Shown here piece after piece: positions 44,201 through 59,200 of a stretch of DNA of 64,000 nucleotides. Both the position numbers and the translations under genes were made by a program. The notes beneath the pieces are model-generated. The model saw only the letters and a program-made list of their open reading frames with translations, ran no database searches and was not told the DNA's origin. The stretch is from assembly GCF_964204645.1 (NCBI RefSeq), contig NC_134030.1, forward strand, positions 13,732,447 to 13,796,446. The letters run 5' to 3'. The stretch's first letter is position 1, and each line of letters begins with the position of its first letter. The DNA is from Tubulanus polymorphus. Taxonomy: Eukaryota; Nemertea; Palaeonemertea; Tubulaniformes; Tubulanidae.

Positions 44201-47200
44201 AAGGAGGGCTCCGAGAATTTCCAAATCACGGGGGACTATACTGGGGTTAGACCATTCAACCAAAAAGAGGATTGATCCGATAATATCCAAATCATCTCAT
44301 TTTATTTTTTCCATCGAATACCCGGTAATTAATTTTTTCTTTCGATCACATGCATCCAGAAAACCCGTTATCGCTGCTTTGCAGGTATATTTGATATTCT
44401 TATTTGCACAAGAAGATATTAAGATTCAAAATATTTTTAGATCATTGGAAATTAAAAAATAATGCACATATTCTTATATAATTGAAATAAAAAAGCCAAC
44501 ATAGTCCTGATATTTAACGCTTTTCTAAATTTATGAATATTAACAAATTAATGCACAGAGTTTGAGTATAATATTAGGTATGATAATCAAAATCAAAAAG
44601 TTTTCAACGAGTTAGTTTGCTGTAATTCATAACATCAAAGCAACAATATGATGAATAGTTTATAAGTTTGATACACTTGTTTCTTTTAAAAATTGAATCA
44701 ATTTACCCTTCTGGCATTATTCCTCTGGCATTTTCACACCCCTGGCATTTTTACCTCTGGCATTTTTATTTCTGACATTATTACCTATGGCATTTTTACC
44801 TCTGGAATTATTACCACACACCATTTTTCTATAGTCATTTAAGACTAAGTAGTTTGAAAACTAACTCTTCAAAACTCTACAAAAACTTTCAACAAATTTC
44901 TACAGCCTTTACAAAAAAATTCAAAGGGATTATGTTTTTTGATTCAAGTTTCACGCTGCAGAAAAGTTTTGATAGATTACATCACAAATCTTTCACAACA
45001 ATTATTTTTGAGTTTTAGAATAGGATGGATGAGGAAATATCTTAATTTCGTGACCAAAGCCGCTACCAATACGAGGTGTATTTCAAGCAAAGAATTGAAA
45101 TTATTCCTGCCGCTAATCCTGTCTGAGATTCATCAGTTCATAAGTCGAAATATCCTAGGTATTAGGTACCATGATCTTACTTACTATCACTAAATGATAA
45201 TCCAAAACGATGATTTATACATGCTGTCTACTAGAAAATGCCATGGATTGCTATTCAAATCCTATTTTTGCACTTAGTTTGAACGGATGTGGTCCGTTCA
45301 ACAGCTAATTATAATCATTGATATGTAGACTTTCAAAATCAAGAGGCATTTTGTCTGAATTTGAATGCCAAATAGGTATAAAATTAAGTTGAATTGCCCT
45401 TGTGGCTTATTTCCTATTCATTTCTATAGACATAATCTCCGAGCCGTGCCTTTAGTGATGTAGTTCGATTAATAGACACAGTACCATGCCTTCAGCAGAA
45501 GCATTGTTTACACTGAAGAGGCGCGCGAACATCTAAATCATCAATTCTGACTAGATTGATTTTTCCAATCATGAAATCACCAAGCCTTATTGTATACTAT
45601 TATCTATCGTTTAGTGTAAAAAGTCGTAAATCTTTAAAAAAGTGTCAGTTACCCATTAATTACTTAAGATTAGTTCTCAGCATTGATCAAAACACGGATC
45701 TCGGGCGTATGTGGTGTTATCACAGCGGAAAATAGTGGATGCACGCTACCTGGTGCACTGATATTATTTCGGTGTTTAAATGATGTTTTTTTTCCAAACA
45801 AAATAAACTCTATTCATCAAAATGCCTCGTTTGTTTTGTGGAATATGTTGTTAAACTTCGACTTTGTCATCAATATTTCTTGCAACTGTGATTGAAGCTC
45901 CCGTACTCAGTAAATTCGAGTGATATAATCGGGGCGGAAATCTCAGCTGGCCAATTAATTTACGCTGGTTTTTACGTAAAGAGTAGCGACTGTCTCAAAC
46001 TGTAAAGAATGATCCTGTCTTATCTGGATTCCAAAAGTTCTATAGTTCACTGGGTAGTTTTGTCCAGAGCACTTCCCAGTCTCTCGGCATAAGCGCTGAA
46101 TATCTCGCGCGAGGTGTTAGACTAGAACAGCGTGCGCTCTGTACAATCAATATCTCCATGTACAAACATGTTCTGTGTTAGACAGAGTATGTATTGAGCC
46201 GCTGTAGAAACGCGCTACAGCGGCTTGAACTAACGAGTAACGTTGATGATTTTATAACCAATTTTGAGCACTTAAAAACATCAGAATATAAACCAAGTAA
46301 ATATAATATAAACCAAGCTGCACCATCTACACCAAGTACAGAATACATGTGCCAATTTACAGAATTATCGGTCCACACAAACAGCGCATCAAAAACGTAT
46401 CAACGGTCCTAGATGGCAGTTTCTATCAAAATAATTTTTGATGAACTAGTAAATGTTTGGTTGTAGCACATTTCAAGTTTGCAGCCATCTGAATCTACGG
46501 CCCGACCTAGAGCGACCGTGCTCAATCCCTGAAATTATAACATTTGCTTCTACTAAGTTCGCAATTGCTTTGTAAACAAGCCCACGTAAACCAAGCTCAC
46601 AACTATCATAGAACTTGTCATGTGCTTCAAATTTGCAATTGATTTTGGTTACAAAATATTGAAGTACAATGAAAACATTGAGAATGAATGAAAAGATTCT
46701 ATTCAACTCAGTATTTTCCTGGTGGGTGAACAAAATGGAGGACCAATGGTCCTGTACTCTGGAGGTCCTGTTTTCATAATCTTAATGAAGATGTATTACT
46801 ATTCCTTTAATTAGGCTATGCAGATTTATCATTTCAAAAAATGCCCCAGAACACTACAGCCAGCTAAAACTTCAATCTATATTCTTCATAAAATCATACC
46901 AAATGCTAAGATACAATATCTGCTAAGCTGGAACAACTACTTCAGATCAACAGATCGAACCATTTTTCCAGCGTATTTACTATTCAAACTCATTTATCAG
47001 ATATTTTGTTGATTCGATCAGTGTAAAAATGGTGGGCCAAAAACATGGCCTAAAAGGTTTACTATGGTATACCAGAGAAGCAAAATTTCTTACGTAATTC
47101 ATCTAGATATTGTTGAGCCGCTCGAGCTTTTTTCATTTCTTCTCTTTCATCTCTCTGTTGAAAAGATAAAATTTATCATATAAGAAGTTGAAAATATATA

Positions 47201-50200
47201 CATAGACTATGTCACCGTTAGTTACAGTTGAAAACAGTTGCCAGAGGCATATAAACATTCAATATTTTGAGAGTTTTTTTCAACGTCTCCCCTTCAATTG
47301 ATTCATTGTGGAACTTCAGGAATTGACCGACATATGCGTATATCCGAGTTAAGCGTATTATTCGACTTATAAGTACTCTATACTAACTTGATAAACAACC
47401 CATAGGCAACAACGGTCCTCGAGCTCAGGCTCAAACTCCAAAATATCCACATGCATTATGCCTTATATTTGATATTCAGATATGATGTATGGTGCTCATT
47501 GGTGAAAAATCAATTTTTAGCTATGCCCTGATGTTAACAAAAGACAGACACCCCGAATTTTGGTCGCATAGAGTCGCATAGGTTTTTGGAAAACTGCCAA
47601 TCCTGGATTTGCATCCAGGAATTATTACAAACCTCGATTGTTGATTTGCCATGAACTGTAGTTTGTAGGTTTCCACTGCGATCAGTCAGAGGTGCTCCAT
47701 ACCCGGGTCTGCCAAATGGGAAATATCCATGACCTCCATTGCGACTTTTTTCAGTTACAATTTTCTCTGTTAAAGATGAGAAAAAGATGAGTTCAGCACC
47801 ATACAGACCAAGTGGAAAATATATATCTCAAAGTTTGATTTACATAATTTTGATAAGCGAATATCAGAATATGGAATAAGACACTATTCATGGTATTCTA
47901 ACAAAACAGCACTGTACCCTTTATCATTCATGTAGAACCAACATTTTTGGGTTACATAAATACATGTAAGTATAATTTGCCAGTAAACTGGGGATTCCAG
48001 GTTAGATCTGAAAAGCCTTAAAAATTCTTTAATGTAAGCTGACATGGCTGCCCAATAACTGAGATGGATGCAAGTGAAGCAGTAATCAGTAGTTGAAATG
48101 ATATTGAGCTTTCAGTAAAAGTGATCAAGTATGTAAAATTGATGTGTTATACAGCTGTGACTAATAGAAAACCACTTATTTCTACATTTTTAGACACTTG
48201 TTTGCACCGAGTTTTATGCTATGTGGGATTGATTCTGGAGTCAAAATTATTTAACTTTCAAATGTTGAGATTTCCCATAACAACTGTAGAACCGGCGATG
48301 AGTCTAATATTTTTCAAAATCCAATATTTGATGAATGAACTTGTGAAGAGAAAAAGATTATTGTTGACTCTATATGAACCCACAACTGTAGAACAGGGTC
48401 CTGTGTCTAGTTCCACATTTATTTAAATTTTGAGTGTTAAGATGTAATCAACAAATGTGGAGCAGCACAAATCACCAGTGAACTGAGGTAAGCTTCTGAC
48501 TAATTGGTACTAAACGTCTAAAGCTAGATTCATGCTTATATAGTTCAAATGAAATAAGCAAAACACACCTTTCTTACCATAGTTAGCCCTAGATCATGAA
48601 TTAATAAAGTAAAACAACCTAAAAAGAGCCATTATTAGTAAAAAAGAAAAGCATGAACTTAATCCTGAAACATACTAAATTTACCATTGCAAGTAACCCT
48701 TCAAAAACAGATTTCTGATAACATTATTTGAAAATCACCCCTACTGTTCCATCCACGGAGTAACTTACGTCCAAATCTATCTGCTTCAATTGTTGTTGGT
48801 AGTTTGACTTTGATAGAACCGCTTTCAGTTTTAACAGGAGCACCACCTCCTGAGCCTTTTCCGATGTCGAGGGAAAGTCCATTAATGGATGAATCAGTGA
48901 ATTCAGGAATTCCATGCTGTAGACTCTTAGTGAATGTGTGACGATGGATGTTACCCTCAGTGTCACGCTGAGGCTGACATGCCCCTTCACCCCATTTAAA
49001 ACCATCTTTTACATCCTGAAATCCGAATCTAAATTTGCATTTCTATTTCTATGGGATCCTCATTGTGAAGTCCTCAAAAAGTGAAGTCAATAAAAAATCA
49101 AGTTCATCAAAAACGACCATATCGGCATCAAAAGATCCGCAATTTTTTGTTAACTGATAAAAGGAATTGTTTTGGTTGTTTTTCAAACCAGTAATTGCCT
49201 AATTCGAATACAATAGAATTCCCTTATTAAAAGAAAAATTAAGGTCCCAGCTGGTTTAGGCAGAGTCTACTGTACAGTGTGTTGTATAGTCTTAATGAAA
49301 TCACGCAGAGAGAAGACTGCAGTAGGTGCTGTGAATTAAAGCTGTGGCTAATGATTTTTGAAACCCACATATTCTTTTGTCTGAGTTGGCCATGTCCGAG
49401 TAAAACGAAGATTACCGTATTTGAAATTTTTTTACAACAATCGTTTCAAGAAACATCGAAGCCATTGCTGTAATGTTTTCCACACTTTCAATTAGACAAT
49501 ATTAAATCAATATCAGACAATATGTCAAATCAAAATTTAAAGATTTGAAATTTTACTCACGATGTTTTTCAATCCTTTAGGTGAACCTGTAATCATTATT
49601 AGAATATTATAATATCAATCATACTTCATGTGTCCACCTGCATAGTCGTCACTAATGCAGATTTATATCAATGCAGCCTAGACCAAGTCCCTCAGACATT
49701 TAGTAACATCGCTTCAATCTTCTATGATCCAGCATGACCTTTGGATTAAAACCCAAGTCAAAACATGAGGTCTATGCACCTTGAGACTGTTGAGAAAAAT
49801 CACAATTTTGGATAATGAACAGGAGCCCCCAGGGTCAGCTTAAGTTATAAAGTATAATTTATTTACTTCATGAACTCTAAACATAAAAAATATTCACATC
49901 TCACATTTGTGGATAAATGTGGATACATTTAGAATTCAAATCTTTTCGTAATTTCTAAAAGATGTGATAATCACATTCGAAAAGTTAAATTGCTCAGTAG
50001 TTTAGAAATCTGTGCATGCTCATAACCTATTAATGACATCACCAAGATAACATCGCAAAACATAAATGATAGCACTTTCTCATTATTTCATCTTCGATTG
50101 GTGAAGTTTTGAATATTACTACTAGCACAATGAAAGTGCACGGTACAAGAGATGAGTATTGATACAGAGCATTTTGTGAGCAACTTATTTCTGGATAGGT

Positions 50201-53200
50201 TTCCAGGGAGAATTCATCATAATAGTACTTTGAACTAACTTTCTGTTTCCAAATCCAGGCCTATCATACTAGTTGCTAGAAATGCAAGATCGACTTTCTA
50301 TATTTCTTTATTGATGTTGGCTATCATTTCCATTGGAAAATACGTCTTTTGACAAAAGGTCTTTCAATTTTGAATGAAATGCACAAGAAATTGACTGCAG
50401 ATAAGTGATCATCAACTAGTAAAACCAGCCTAAGATATTAGACATTTTACTGCTAAACTTCCAATCAACAGGTCAAAGATTAATGTTTGATAGGGAGGGG
50501 TCTGACTATTTCGTATCACACTCACAACCGCCTTTTTTATCACATCGTTTCGGGTAGTTCAATCCCTATTAACAATTTCAATCCCTGTTAACATGATTTG
50601 TGGTTTGTTTCATAGTTCAAGCAATCATAAATTTGATTGAAAAATTGTTAGACTGTGGGAATATACATTGTCTGAAATATCTTAGAACATTGTCTATTGG
50701 TTGTGTATCGGTGTGGAGTCTTGTACTGGAGTACAAAACTACACAACGGAATTGGTATTTACTATCATGTGTCATACAAACAATTTTCAGACATGAATCA
50801 AATTTACATATGTTCTAATGCATATGTTATACAAATGCGGTTATACAAATGGAGATGATGGGGTATATTTTTTGAAGATGAATAATATGCTTTATCAATT
50901 TTCTGAGGATTGAAGAACGGTGTCACAATGATCCTCTTAGTGATAATTTGTTGATTATGGGGTAAAACCATGGGAAATACATGCAAAAGCATTGTGTTGG
51001 CATAAAGTGAGAACATTGTATATTCACTGAACGGAAGAATAGCCAGAATGAAAAAAGGTGGTTGTGAGTGATACCTGATAGGAAGTAGATCTAGGCTGCA
51101 GTGTCTTAAATCTTAATATTGGCCTTAGGCTGCTAGATTGTCTACAAAATAAGCTTAGACTGAGCCCTGTGACAGTTGAAAATTTTTGCTGGAAAATTTT
51201 TAATAGCATTGAGAAACACCATCACGGACAGTGAGGCATTTGCAGAGACTGTCCCTTACAATCAGGGACAGTTGGTACCTCATAGATATGGCCTATGTGA
51301 TATGAAAATATCTCATAAGCAATACTACATCAGCTGTAGTAGATCAAGTTACAAATTCTATTCAGGTGTAGTTACTTGTTCTATCGAGTTGATGGATTGA
51401 AAATTTTAAAAAGTACAGTCAACCTCTGTTAATCCGTATCACTAGGGACTGAGCTTTTTAGCACGGATTAAGCGATATACGGATAACAGATAATTTGTAA
51501 TTGATACGAATTAACTATTACTCGTATAAACTATGATTTAAGTGCATAATCCGTCTAATAGCTGGATAAGTTATCTCTCAAACCACAGACGACTACTACA
51601 GTAGAACCACGTTCTAACGATCTGTCTGGGGGAATAAAAAGTTCAAAGTATCCGATGGTTCATTAGATTCATTTGACATTATTTATACATGAAAAGAAAA
51701 CACCCCCTGGTGTGATGAAAGACAACCCAACTGGTTTCAGAAGAGTAGGACTATTTGAAGCCTTCTTGTGTCTAGTACAGATAACCCACAGGCCACACTC
51801 GAGGGTGATTCATCAATGGACTTTTAATAGCAGATAATAGCATCTGTACTGAATAGTGAAGCTTGAGACTACGACATTGATGGATTAACTTCAGTGTTTT
51901 CTGGAGTTTCTCATATTTCTGCCCACCTCATTAGATTACAGATGTTTATACTTTTTTCACTTCAAGTGTATGTTCCCGACAGCTGACAGCTGATACGGAT
52001 TACACATAAGGATTTACATATAAATTGGACAACGGGACCATGCATTTGTCTAAGGAATAAGTGAAAATATGGATTATGGAGTATGAAATAGACACAGAAT
52101 TTTAAAGGGAATAACGTTACTGAAAAATGGGACCAATTTATTTATACGGAATAAGCACTTATACCGATTAACTGGAGACGGATTAAGCGAGGTTGACTGT
52201 ACTTAAGATCATAACAAAATCTATTGCAATTTCACAAGTAAATATTTCAACATCTTAAGTATAAAATGAAGCAAAAACTCACAAAAACATCAACCCGAAT
52301 TAAGTTGGCAGTAATGGGGTCGTTTATAAGGTATGTACTTGTACAAAACTACAAGAGAGAGCATCTTCTCCTGAGTAGATAATGTTAGAGAGGAGAGTGA
52401 TATATGTAATTTTTGTGGTACAAAATGCTTCTAGCACAGAAGGTATTGGCTTAAAATTTTTCACCAGTTTCCTCCTATGTAGAAAGGTTCAAATTGGCAA
52501 ATTTCGAAATGTGACTTACAATAAATGAATACCTACTTTTGGCTTAAGAATACCTAAATTTTGGGTGAAAGTACAATGTACATACTCTATCAATGGCCTC
52601 TTACTGAGAATGGAAAGAGGGTCACCTTCATGAAATCTAACTAAATCTCGTGGATCTTTAGACAATAAAGTTTTACATCTCAAATACAAACGTTTTCCTA
52701 AATACAGAATAAATTTGCAAACAGTTAATAAAAACCATTCACCAAGTTCCAGTTGTGAGTAGTACTCTGAATTAAAACTAGTACCTTAACTTAATGATAG
52801 TAAAACTCAAAGATGTGGAACTGGCTTACCATATAAATCCAAAGATTTTAGCCACTCGAGTGAATATATTATAAGTTGGAATAAATGCAATACATTTATC
52901 CATCCAAGCGTTAATTGAGAACACATATCAGCAATAAGGAATATTTAGTAGAGGTTGTAAATTGTTAATGAGTATTTAAATATGATACATCATTTTGACA
53001 ACAATGCAATTGCAAAATGGAACTACATACAACAGAAAAACTTGCATGTTTCGACACAGGGAACTGAACTTCAACAGTAACATGCAGTTTACTGTAGTGA
53101 TTAGTAAGTACTGAGTTGAAAGCAGTATTGTAAGTCGAGACAAGTGATTGACTTAATTGGAACTGAATACCAGTAGTATGTGAATACTGACTAACACTGA

Positions 53201-56200
53201 TTTCGATTTTGCAAAATGGCGTTAGAGTTACACATTTTTGCAAGTGACTTTTGAATTTGATTAAAGAAATGAAGTATGTACTGTTATATGCACGTTGAAC
53301 ATATATGTACGTACATGTAACTTCTACATAGAACATGCACACTGAAGTTATCTGCGAGAGGGCAGCCATGTGACTAGTTAAAAATTTAATTTCCCAAAAC
53401 CTTTGCGAACATTAACGATAAACCCTACCAATCACCAATTTCAGTGCACCAGCTACCACAATGCCATCCAGTGGTGTATAACCTCACCATTTCTGTACGT
53501 AAATCCTTGTTCCATTTCTAGATAATTAGGTCTAGTTTTATGTTGACAGTTTTCATTACCTGATTGTGACCTATTTGGAGCACCAGCACCAGGTTTACCA
53601 TATGGATCATGACGTAACTACATTTAAATAGGACAAAAATAATATTCAAAATATAGCTGGAAATCTGGGATAATAGGTTTTCTGCACATTTGCAGCAGAC
53701 ATGTTTGAACCTAGAGGTCAAGGAGGACACATCCATGTGTGAAGTGGTTTAAAATGCTCAACAATCTAACAATTGCCAACATACACAGAAACCAGTTAAA
53801 ACTCTCCCTAATCATAGAACATGTCATGAGCGACTATTTTGCAATTGATTCGGATAACAATGTGTGCCTAGGTACCAATATGATGTTGAAATACTAGATC
53901 ATTCTACTATTCAATGCCATGACCACATACAAAAGTCACTGACCATCAAACTCACCATAAAGCATCTCATGAGCTACAACTATGCGATTAAAAGCGATTA
54001 GAAATATGCATTGGTACCAATGTAAATAGAACAAGAAACAAAACTCTCAACATGGACTTTCCAAAATCTATGTGATGGTGTATGTTAAATCCAGTATCAA
54101 AATTAATAGTCAGTATACATATTCTAGATTTTAAGCATTTATTAAGCATAAAGATTTCATTATAGGCCTAATCATTATTTTAAAGATTGAGAATATGCGC
54201 GCTTGCATACGTGCCAACATTAGGTTAACCACTTTCAGTATTTTCGGTTAAAATTTCCGTTTTTTTTTCTAATATTTTGAACTCATTTTCAGTAACATTT
54301 TCTTTAGCAACATTTTCAGTATTTTAATATCACAATCAGTATTTTCTAATTTTTACCATAAGAATCGTCAGTACTCAGTTCATAAGATCAGTAGCATTTA
54401 TTTCGTAGGAGTAGAATGGTCTGGACAGCTAGCAATAAAGCAAATTGGCTTCCTTTCTCGAAAAGGAATAAACATGTAGAAATAGCTGGCTGTATTCATC
54501 TTCATGACTCTAAACACGCAATTCTTTAGTGGTACTGGCATGTCTGAATCCCATCCTTGCTCTTTCTCGACATAGTAATCTTAACTTCACAAAGAATGTC
54601 TACTTTCACAATCTTAACTAGAAAGAATCTTTCTATGTGGTCAGGTTAGAAACAATTCCGATCGAAGACACTCAGTGACAGTTGTGAACTACAAAATGTA
54701 TACCACCAGGCCACTGCCACGTGAGAATGCAATTTGTACACCGATACGATGTCACAGTCTACATTCCCTCATAGTTGGCGCGCCAATTCACAGCTACTCT
54801 GTTGCGTAATCTTCTCATCAACATACCTTGACATTATATTGTCGTGCAAGTATGACGTAGGGTCACCGAGACGATACCCGCACAGAGGCAGGGTCCTAGC
54901 AAACAATTCGCATCAATGCATATGTTAGACTTCAACTACATAATGTTGGTCAACCAGTACCGTGTTTTTTAATGCAAATTAGTATTGTCTAAAATTCATC
55001 TGCATATCGATACAAACATCAACATGACCTTGGGTGTATGCATAATTAATTTTAGTTCGAATATTTTCAAAAGAATCTTTTTCTATCAATAGATTATCCT
55101 TTATCTCAAGATTAACGGCTTCGTTGATTTTGGTGAGCTACACGTGTTACTAAATCGAGGGCGCTATCATCACAGCTCCGCAGTAAATATTACAAACTAC
55201 ACCGCGCATCAACATGGAATTTTCAGCTCAGTACAAGATGCTTATTAATCTTTCTCATCATTCTCTGAATTTTAGTTTGAGTAAATCAGATGACAAGAAT
55301 TAATTTCATTAAGTTGTTAACTTTTAAAGCGAGGATCGGAAAACTGTATTAGTCACGTGATACATGATGAACCGGTTTTCGGAACACAAATCTTAGATGC
55401 TTACGCGCATAAGTGCTGGTTTTATGTCATTCCCCAGGCCTCATATCATAACCAAATATAGGTTGTTCATTTAAATTACATCAAAAAATGTTTTTTAGGC
55501 CTACGATATAGGCCTACAATACAACAAGTAGGGGCACACCTCAACAAGTAAGAATTCTTTTTTTAGAAAGGCCGATCACCACAGCCATATCGGTGCGCAA
55601 AAGTCAAGGGATATCCCGATATGACATCAGGCGGGAAAATGATAATTATTTTACAGAATTCCTTCAATTTCTTCTTTCAGAAATAAATTCATTCTTTCTT
55701 TTAGCAAACTCAGGAAAGTGCAACAAATTTCTGACTGACTGAGCAAGTTACAAAACTAATTAAAAATCTTATGTCAAATAACAGAGAAAAGTGTCAGTAA
55801 TATCGGATGGACACCAAAAGGAGTGCTTAGAGTTAAAATCGCCCATGAGTACAACTGCATTCCTCGTAGGGTCATTACGCGCTTGCGCATTTTTTACGAA
55901 AGCTGAAATATGGTCAAGAAAGAACGATCTCTGTTCAGGTGATTGGGAGGGCGATTTATAATAGAAACCAATGTTTACAGTTTTGTAGTTTAGTTTGAAT
56001 GAGATCCACGACCCATATCTAATGCCTAGGTGTACGCCAGGTTTGATATTACAACTGATAGAAGAATGGCAATAAATCATCATGCCTTGATTCTCTTTTG
56101 TGAAGTCAACAATTTCGTAATCTGGTATATCAATATTCATTAAGCTCTTGCTCTATATTGCCAGTTTCACTAATCGCCGCAATGGAAATACAATGGTCTG

Positions 56201-59200
56201 ATAGCACACTCTTTAATACATCAAATCTTGTAAGCTCATGGGCTCCAATGCTATTAATATTAGTATAAAGGATTTTTAATTTAGTTAGACCCGGATTCAC
56301 TTCAACATCATTACATAGTAGTAAGACAATACTTTTGGTTTGAAAAATAAATAGGAGGTTAGCTAATCCGGGTACAAACAAAAGTGACCCTTTAAGAAAA
56401 GTGATGAATTTCTCACATTAAAAGTGAATTTGCATATTCTTTGAATTTTGAGATTAACTAGCAAGAGAACTGTGACAAAAGACCACAAGCGGATAAGTTC
56501 AGGAAAAATAAGAGCTATAATGCCCGTTTTCAAAAGATTGCTCGGAACTTACGCGGCCGAGCAACTGTGCTGCTCGGTATACTGCTCGGGCATTCTGCTT
56601 GCTTTTATTGTACAACAACGCAAAACATGCTGCTCGGTAATCACTGCACGGTTTCGATCATTAGTAGATCCGCGCAAATACGAGCTGCTCGGAATTCTGT
56701 TTGGCTTATATTGAATCGATGTAGCACGTGTACTCGCCGAGTCTATATCACCGATGTGTAAACATCCAATTAATCCACTGACACACACACCAAGAAAATA
56801 CCAAACTTTCGGGCAATAAACGACAAAATATATCTCCCAATAACTATATACGGAAATAAACAACTAAATCAGAGAATAGGCCTATGTAAAGCGCTATTTC
56901 AAAAATGTATGCATGGCACTACTTTGTTTAAGTACGACGTTAAAGTACTTGATTTCCAAGGTTGGACATCGTTTGTCGTTTATCGTTTACGATGTATGGG
57001 TTTGAACTGACGTTCCGAGATCACAGGCGCACTTGGACGCACAAACTTTAAACACTTTAATGATAGAACACATGGATTTAGATGGATTAACTGCAGTTTG
57101 GCAAGCTATGAATAGTGGTTTGGCGAACTATAAATAGTACACGGTATGCATGTAGTTGTCGGGCGGTCACTTGGCAGTCAGTAGGCGTAGTACTTGAGTA
57201 CTTAAGTACGAAGTCCGAACCCGATACCAAAAGTCAAATTTTTAATTCAAAAAGTCCTATGATACAGGAAATATATGAAAATTTTCTGTAGTCAACTGCA
57301 GAATTTTAACATACCGTATAATTAACTTCAGTTTGTTTAAGTCCATAATTAAGTCCTTGATTTGAGCATAAACCGACCCCGCAAAATTATGCTGATTTGA
57401 ACAGATCGGCCATTTTGATTACCCCAATTATGTGCTCTCATTTGAACTGAAATAACTTCATGGAATTTTAGTCCGAAATTAGTGAGAATGCGAATAAAAA
57501 CGATCTGAATTAAGTGAGTTATACTGTACCCTTGAAACTGTAAGGGCGAAGAGGAAATATAAAATATGAAATATGAATTTTCATTATCACCTAAGTTTTC
57601 AAAATTGGGAGAGAACATGCCTAATTTTCTTGAGAGTTTTTTCTATGAAACTTTTGGAAGGACTGCAGAAAAACCAAAAGTAGAGTGAAAACTATTGGAT
57701 TGATTCAAATGTTGGGAGAAAACTGACTTTTGCAGATAATTAAATCGGAAATAAGCACGGATAATATCAAGATAGAAATTTTCTTTTTTTCAAATTATGA
57801 ATCGAAATGCATACTTATCTTCAGCATGAAGTATTTGGCAGAATAAATTGCCCATGGGCAAAGTGTGGTTTACCTTGAAAGCTAGAGGTTGTTTGGAATA
57901 AGGGCATTGCTTGAAAAATCTTTTTAATTAGTGACTTCAAAGTTCCACAAGTTTATATTGCATTTTATCTTTCTCAAAGAATTATTTTGTAGTCAATAAG
58001 ACCAAAGATATACATTTGTTTACGGTCCACGTCCACAATTTTGTAGGGTACAGGTACGTAGGCGCGGCAGGGAAACTATTTTATATTTTCAAACAAATAT
58101 GTTTCACAATATGAAAAAAAATTCAAATAAGGCCATCCCAAAATAATTGTCTGGCTGCCGCAACACCGACTCAACTTTTCAGGATGAGTCGGTAGGTACT
58201 TAGAAATTTTTTTTTTGCAAAATGTTTGGGCCGAAAAAACAAATTTTTCACCTTTGGGCTTTTTTCGTGGAAACAATATCGCAAAAAAAATCATCTACGT
58301 TGTGCACAGGAAATTTGTCTAATAGCGTAGATTTCAAGAATTATTCTAAAATTATAACTTCGTCCAGAGCGTCATCCCTGTGTTAAAAATGAAACAGTAC
58401 ATTGAATATGTGCGCGCTTTTACGTTACCAGCATTAGAATGAATGGCAGCTTATTGGAACACTGCCAGTTTCCTGGAAAACTTAAACTAGGCCACATGTC
58501 AAGGCATGTTTTCACACGATGAACACTTGAATTCAAACATACGTAGCTCATAGTCGGCAGTGGGTCGGTCGGCCGTTTTTATCAAAAATAAAATTTATTT
58601 CAATGAATCCAAGAAAAAAGTTTTCACTCGGTACCTTTGAAGTCGGGTTGGTCGGGTTACGGCAAACAGACCATTATTTTGGGATGGCCTAAAATTCATA
58701 TGATGTCACATATTAGAGGGTGGCTGAATATTGAATGATTTTATTATGTACACTGTGCATGAAGTTTGTTAGACAATTAACTTTTGTAAATTGAACAATT
58801 TCCATGATTCAGCGCCCCCTTTCCCAATTTCACTGCCCTTCTATAAAAGTACACTGCTTTTCTTGGTCGTGAATCATTTTTTTCAATTCACTGCTATTTA
58901 CTGCTCAAACAGCCCGCAACGAACCTGGCAGTTGAACCTGGAAAACTTATACTAGGCCACACGCGAGGCACGCCTTCCATATAAATGCATGTATCTAGCC
59001 TAGTGAACAAATCAATACACTGCATAGCTGCAAGTCGGTTTGACGCACATGTGTGTGAAACATGAATAAACATAACAGTGCATGTGTTCTTCCGAAAGGA
59101 AATGTAGTTCCAACACCAAATAAATAACTAAATTAACAAATAAGCAACGCATTCTGATGAAATTCAACAGGGCAAGAGGTTTTATCACTGCATTGAACTG

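Noticed and set aside
48121-48426. 101-codon plus-strand open frame in intron 6
   Set aside because: Chance frame, antisense to the gene, no recognisable features.
52965-53369. 134-codon minus-strand open frame
   Set aside because: No domain, no splice signals and no coding bias; likely chance in AT-rich intron DNA.
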